Assembly: GCA_021186555.1 (NCBI GenBank)
Contig: JAJKFL010000006.1
Coordinates: 35,151,478 to 35,215,477 of the forward strand
Direction of reading: 5' to 3'
DNA from: Reticulitermes speratus
Taxonomy: Eukaryota; Arthropoda; Insecta; Blattodea; Rhinotermitidae
Length of the DNA: 64,000 nucleotides
The notes under the pieces are model-generated. The model saw only the letters and a program-made list of their open reading frames with translations. It was not told the DNA's origin and ran no database searches. The position numbers were made by a program, and so were the translations under genes. Position 1 is the first letter of the stretch; every line of letters begins with the position of its first letter. Below, in pieces: positions 60,161 to 64,000 of this stretch.

Positions 60161-60466
60161 GGGGGTACAGGGTGGCGCAGTTGGTTGAGGCTCTGCACTA
60201 CAAGCCGGAACGTTGCGGGTTCCATTCCCGATTAGATCATTGGGATTTTTAATTTACTTCATCCGTCCGGCCGCACTATGCCCCTGGGGTCGACTCAGCC
60301 TCTGACAGCAATGAGTGCCAGGGATGTCTCCTGGAGGTAAAGACGGCAAGTGCCTAGGGCTGATAACAAACCGCCCTCATATGCCGATTTTCTGGAAATT
60401 CTGGGAGCCTCAACCTCCTGGAGCCCTAAGGGCCTATCCAGGCTTGTACAGGGATAGCTTTATCTG
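60161..60466 (+). repeat. SINE family B, full length with 12-bp duplication
   Basis: Head ggtggcgcagttggttgagg and B box gcgggttccattcccga. Flanked by tatataaactta at 60149-60160 and 60467-60478. 306 bp. Confidence 0.93.
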
Positions 60467-60478
60467 TATATAAACTTA

Positions 60479-61357
60479 TCTCACTCTGTGCTGAGAAACT
60501 TTAATAGTATTTTAGCATATTTTAATAACGTGTTGCTGTTGAAAGTAACGTAAATTATGTTTCTGCGAAATAATTTATAATGTTTCACTATTTGATGAAT
60601 TTATTCGTATTACATTTAGGATTATATGTTTGTAAAATCAAGTTGTAATAAAGGAATATTCTTCGAAAAATTCTGTCGAAAACTCAGTGTACTTCGCAGC
60701 AAAGTTGAAATGAATTAGGTTATTCGAAGATAAATCCCTAGATCTTAGGAAGACAAGACAAATACTTGAATCAGAGGTCTTCTACAGAAGTGTGTAGTTC
60801 CCTCTCCATTACAAAACACAAAGTTCATTGCCATGCATTAAAAAACTCTCCATTTTTCGCTATCTTGGAGCGTGAATTGCGACATTTTACATTTTATAAA
60901 TTCACTGATCCCTCGAAATGGTATTACATATTTACTCGAAAGAATATAATATAATTAAGTTGGAAATATACGTGTCTTATAAACCTTTGTGGCACTCATC
61001 AATACTTCTCTCGTCTTAAAAATTTGAGACCATGTTAGATCAGGTTTGCCATCGCCACAGTCAGATTTACGTCACAGTATGAACGCTAGGTAGCTAGCTA
61101 CCTGAATAACTATCTTCTTAAGAAGCTAACGGTTTCTCAGGTAGTCAGAAATTCGCTGCATGATGTGGAACCCGAAGGTTCATTACCGTGTTTACAACAG
61201 CCCTCCACTTGCCTCTATCCTGGACCAGATAAATCTATTTCACTACCTTCTAACCGCCTCCTTGATTATCCATTCTAATATTATCCTCCCATATACACCA
61301 TCGTAACCAATAAATATGAAAAAGGAAAAAATTTAATCCGGCAACGTTAGGCTTTTT
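60479..61357. other. unassigned DNA
   Basis: No feature recognised. Confidence 0.4.
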
Positions 61358-62060
61358 TTTCATTTTATTGACAGCGACTGACTTTACAATTGACAACACG
61401 CATTTAGAACAAATTGTATTCCAATTATACTGTCCTTCATCTCCGAAAGGGCCAGCCTTCTTATTACTACAAACTTAAGACTATGATATTTCATTTTATT
61501 GACAGGTACCCAAGTCATTTGAAGAAAAAAATGTTTTAATCCATCAAGATTAAGCTATCAGATTTCGTTTTATTGACAGAAACTCAATGTATAGACCTCA
61601 ACATATATATGTAAAACTCGGACTGTATTCCAGTAGGCCTGGTCTTTCATACTAGTATTACAAATATATTTAGGCTTTAAGGTTTCATTTTATTGGCAGA
61701 TATGCCAATAAAACAGATTATTTCATCCAGTAAGGCTTTAAAATTTCATTTTTTGTGACAAAAAGTCAAATGAAAGAAAAAAGATTTTATTCCATCGATA
61801 ATAGTTTTTCAGGTTTCATTGCAGTGGTAACAACTCAAGAAAAACAGTATTATTCATTCCACCAATATCAGGCGTCATTAAATTACCCAAGATACACGAA
61901 AAAAATAATCCACCCACGATATGCTTAAAAGTTTTATTTTAGTGGCAGAAACTCAATGTATGCTTTGAAACATACACTGCAAATACAAGCTGTGTTCCAA
62001 CACTGCTGGCATTTCTAATGTCTACAGTTAGACTCTTAGTTTTCATTTAATAGCCAGCAG
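61358..62060. repeat. degenerate array built on TTTCATTTTATTGACAG
   Basis: The motif or a clear variant starts near 61356, 61490, 61564, 61683, 61743, 61813, 61932 and 62040, often followed by aaactcaa and preceded by ggcttta. The spacings are near multiples of 60-65 bp, so an old tandem array is likely. Confidence 0.6.
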
Positions 62061-63474
62061 GCTCCACCGTGTTTCATCTCATTATTGGCATGGATGTGGC
62101 ATAAAAAACGGACGATCGACGTAGGGCCTATATTACACTCTTACAGTGTGGGGTTACTCAGGGGTAGAAAAAGGAAATATTTGCTAACCCGAAATTTCCT
62201 GGGTACTATTACTTGCTGTTGCAACCGTCACATACATTACATTTACTGTCTGTGTTGGCAACACTCGCGATATGTTGTCCATTTCAACACGAATTCCAAG
62301 TCAAAAATTTTGGTAGACACAGTATTGCTACATTAACATGTTTTGCGCGTAAATTTTGCTTCTGTTACATAAATAACAAACTTTCGAATTGATGGTGCAT
62401 GTAAAATCGTAAACACTTCCGGATTACTAGGTGAATAAGTCACGCTCCTATTCTATACTCATTTTCAAATCGAATTCCATATCCTTAACTACTGTCTCTT
62501 TAAGATCGATTTTAATACTAAATTTATATGTATGCTGTGGTCTCCCAAGTGATCTTTTCTCTAAACTTCTCTTATAATTTATGAAACTCATCACCATGGA
62601 GGCATAGTTCTATCGCTCAGAACCACGGAAGTAATGCCAAATAGAAGACACGTCAATAAATCATATTCACACTACGCACTGTTACAGTGTGCCAACAGAC
62701 TACGTTTGTTAAAGCTTATCTGAATTTTGAATTCAAGGATTCTTGGGTGATGCACAGGCCGTTCTTATCAACAAAATAAATAAGTTGTGTTTTTTACAGC
62801 CAGCTTACCTGTTGTTTTCGCCTTCCAGTTGTGTCGCCAAATACTGCTTTACTCGTTCAACTAGCACCTAACATAAGTTAATGTCCAACTGCTTGCAGCT
62901 TCTACACAAGCATGTCACTTTCACCTTTGAAACCGCTTCTCTCGTTAGTATGACTTAACAAATAGCAAACAAAAAGAATAAGCCGAGTAAATACGCACGG
63001 TACAAAGAATTAAATTTCCTCTAGGCTAGTGGTGCTCATATGAGCAACTTCCTTATACTAACTGAATAATTCATTTGTTATAATTATTTTTTCACTGCTA
63101 AAATGGCTTACAGATTTCCGTACGTTATATTTAACACATGTTTGTTCACCAGCATCCGACTAGGATCACACACGTATGTATAGAAAGTATTCTGAGCGGT
63201 TTCTATGCCACTTGGCACTGCCTCAAGCTACGTAAGATGTGAGCCAATGCAACTATTCTGTGTTTCTCGTATTGGTATGCTGGCACTGTGCTAATAAGTT
63301 ACTGCTTTGGCTCTAACGATGTGTGTAAAGTGGGCGGCGGAGCACGTGAGGCCGCTTATATACATCATCAGTACACAGCTCTACAGTTGATTTTATGCAG
63401 GTCTACAATTTTGTATCATTTTGGATCAATTCATATATTAATAAAACGAAGTTAAGTATAATACTGAAGTCCAT
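62061..63474. other. unassigned DNA
   Basis: No gene or element recognised. Confidence 0.4.
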
Positions 63475-64000
63475 TCATTCAGTTGTCTGTCTTACGACAG
63501 GTCGATAGCCTTTTCCAAAACGCGTTCTCCACAGAGGGCGATCTAGTGCTTCCTCTTTCAATTTCCAGTATCTTCTCTTTTCTTTAAGGTCATCCAGTAG
63601 CTGCTTAAGTCTTTTTCCTCGTCTTCCCATCACTTCTATCCTTCACTCTATATCTTCTTCAGTAATGTGTTTTAGAAGGTAGTTTCTACGCAAGATGTGA
63701 CCAATGCAGTTAGCGTTCCTTCTTTTTATTGTTTGTAGAATATTCCTCGTCTCCTTGACTCTCTGCAATCCTTCATTTCTCACACGATCTCTCCAACTGA
63801 TCTTCTCCATTCTTCTTAAGCACCACATTTCAAAACTCTCCAGGTATTTATGATCTACTTTCCGAAGTGTCCACGTTTCAGCACCACACAAAGCTATGCT
63901 CCAAATGTAGCACTTTACTAGTTTCTTCCTTAAATTTAAAGTCCAATTTTCTGATGAAAAGAGTCTTCTTCTTGTTGAATGCCGCTTTTGCCATTGCAAT
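63475..64000 (-). pseudogene. 3' end of an RTE-like non-LTR retrotransposon (reverse transcriptase C-terminus)
   Basis: Minus strand, entering from the right edge: LRKKLVKCYIWSIALCGAET, TLRKVDHKYLESFEMWCLRR, RRNANCIGHILRRN, then an in-frame TGA at 63643-63645, then RIEVMGRRGKRLKQLLDDLK and LWRTRFGKGYRPVVRQTTE with a natural stop at 63475-63477. This is the typical C-terminal region after the RT domain of RTE-type elements (YG-ETW, FEMWC, WIGHILRR). The internal stop marks it as dead. Confidence 0.88.

Overview
The window looks like insect genomic DNA, AT-rich and crowded with repeats. The evidence is a long-intron, type II membrane M1 aminopeptidase gene, tRNA-derived SINEs in at least five sequence families, an RTE-like LINE tail, and relics of mariner, pogo, PIF/Harbinger and hAT DNA transposons. 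A polyneopteran such as a cockroach or termite is my best guess, from general impression only and not from a database match.

Region 1-16.6 kb: six coding exons of one aminopeptidase N-like gene run on the minus strand, from a start codon at 16561 to a splice donor at 1419. All splice phases agree. They encode about 543 residues: cytoplasmic tail, membrane anchor, beta-rich N domain, the GAMEN motif and the HEXXH-(18)-E zinc site. The C-terminal half lies beyond the left edge. Two features stand out. Exon 2 is one base short of an open frame, and exon 3 adds a Thr-rich, basic insert to the N domain. The introns carry a mariner remnant, SINE pieces and ribozyme-bearing foldback DNA.

Region 16.6-64 kb: no gene could be assigned. 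There is one unrecognised candidate exon on the plus strand (39154-39322) and some weak open stretches (46.2 kb and 49.5 kb). The rest is repeats: SINEs with clear target-site duplications, a hAT MITE with a perfect 8-bp duplication, a pogo-like MITE, a Harbinger relic, three minisatellites (26, 32 and 35 bp), a split TATG microsatellite, and an RTE-like LINE 3' end at the right edge.

Most interesting signal: at least ten well-formed, and about as many decayed, hammerhead-ribozyme-like motifs (CUGANGA - stem II - GAAA - very short palindromic stem III - UH - stem I). They belong to several unrelated sequence families. Most occur as head-to-head or tail-to-tail pairs inside large inverted-repeat (foldback) elements, some with 13-16 bp flanking duplications. 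Minimal stem-III hammerheads of this sort are known from Penelope-like retroelements and animal retrozymes. Their arrangement here as inverted pairs in many small non-coding elements is the part most worth checking.
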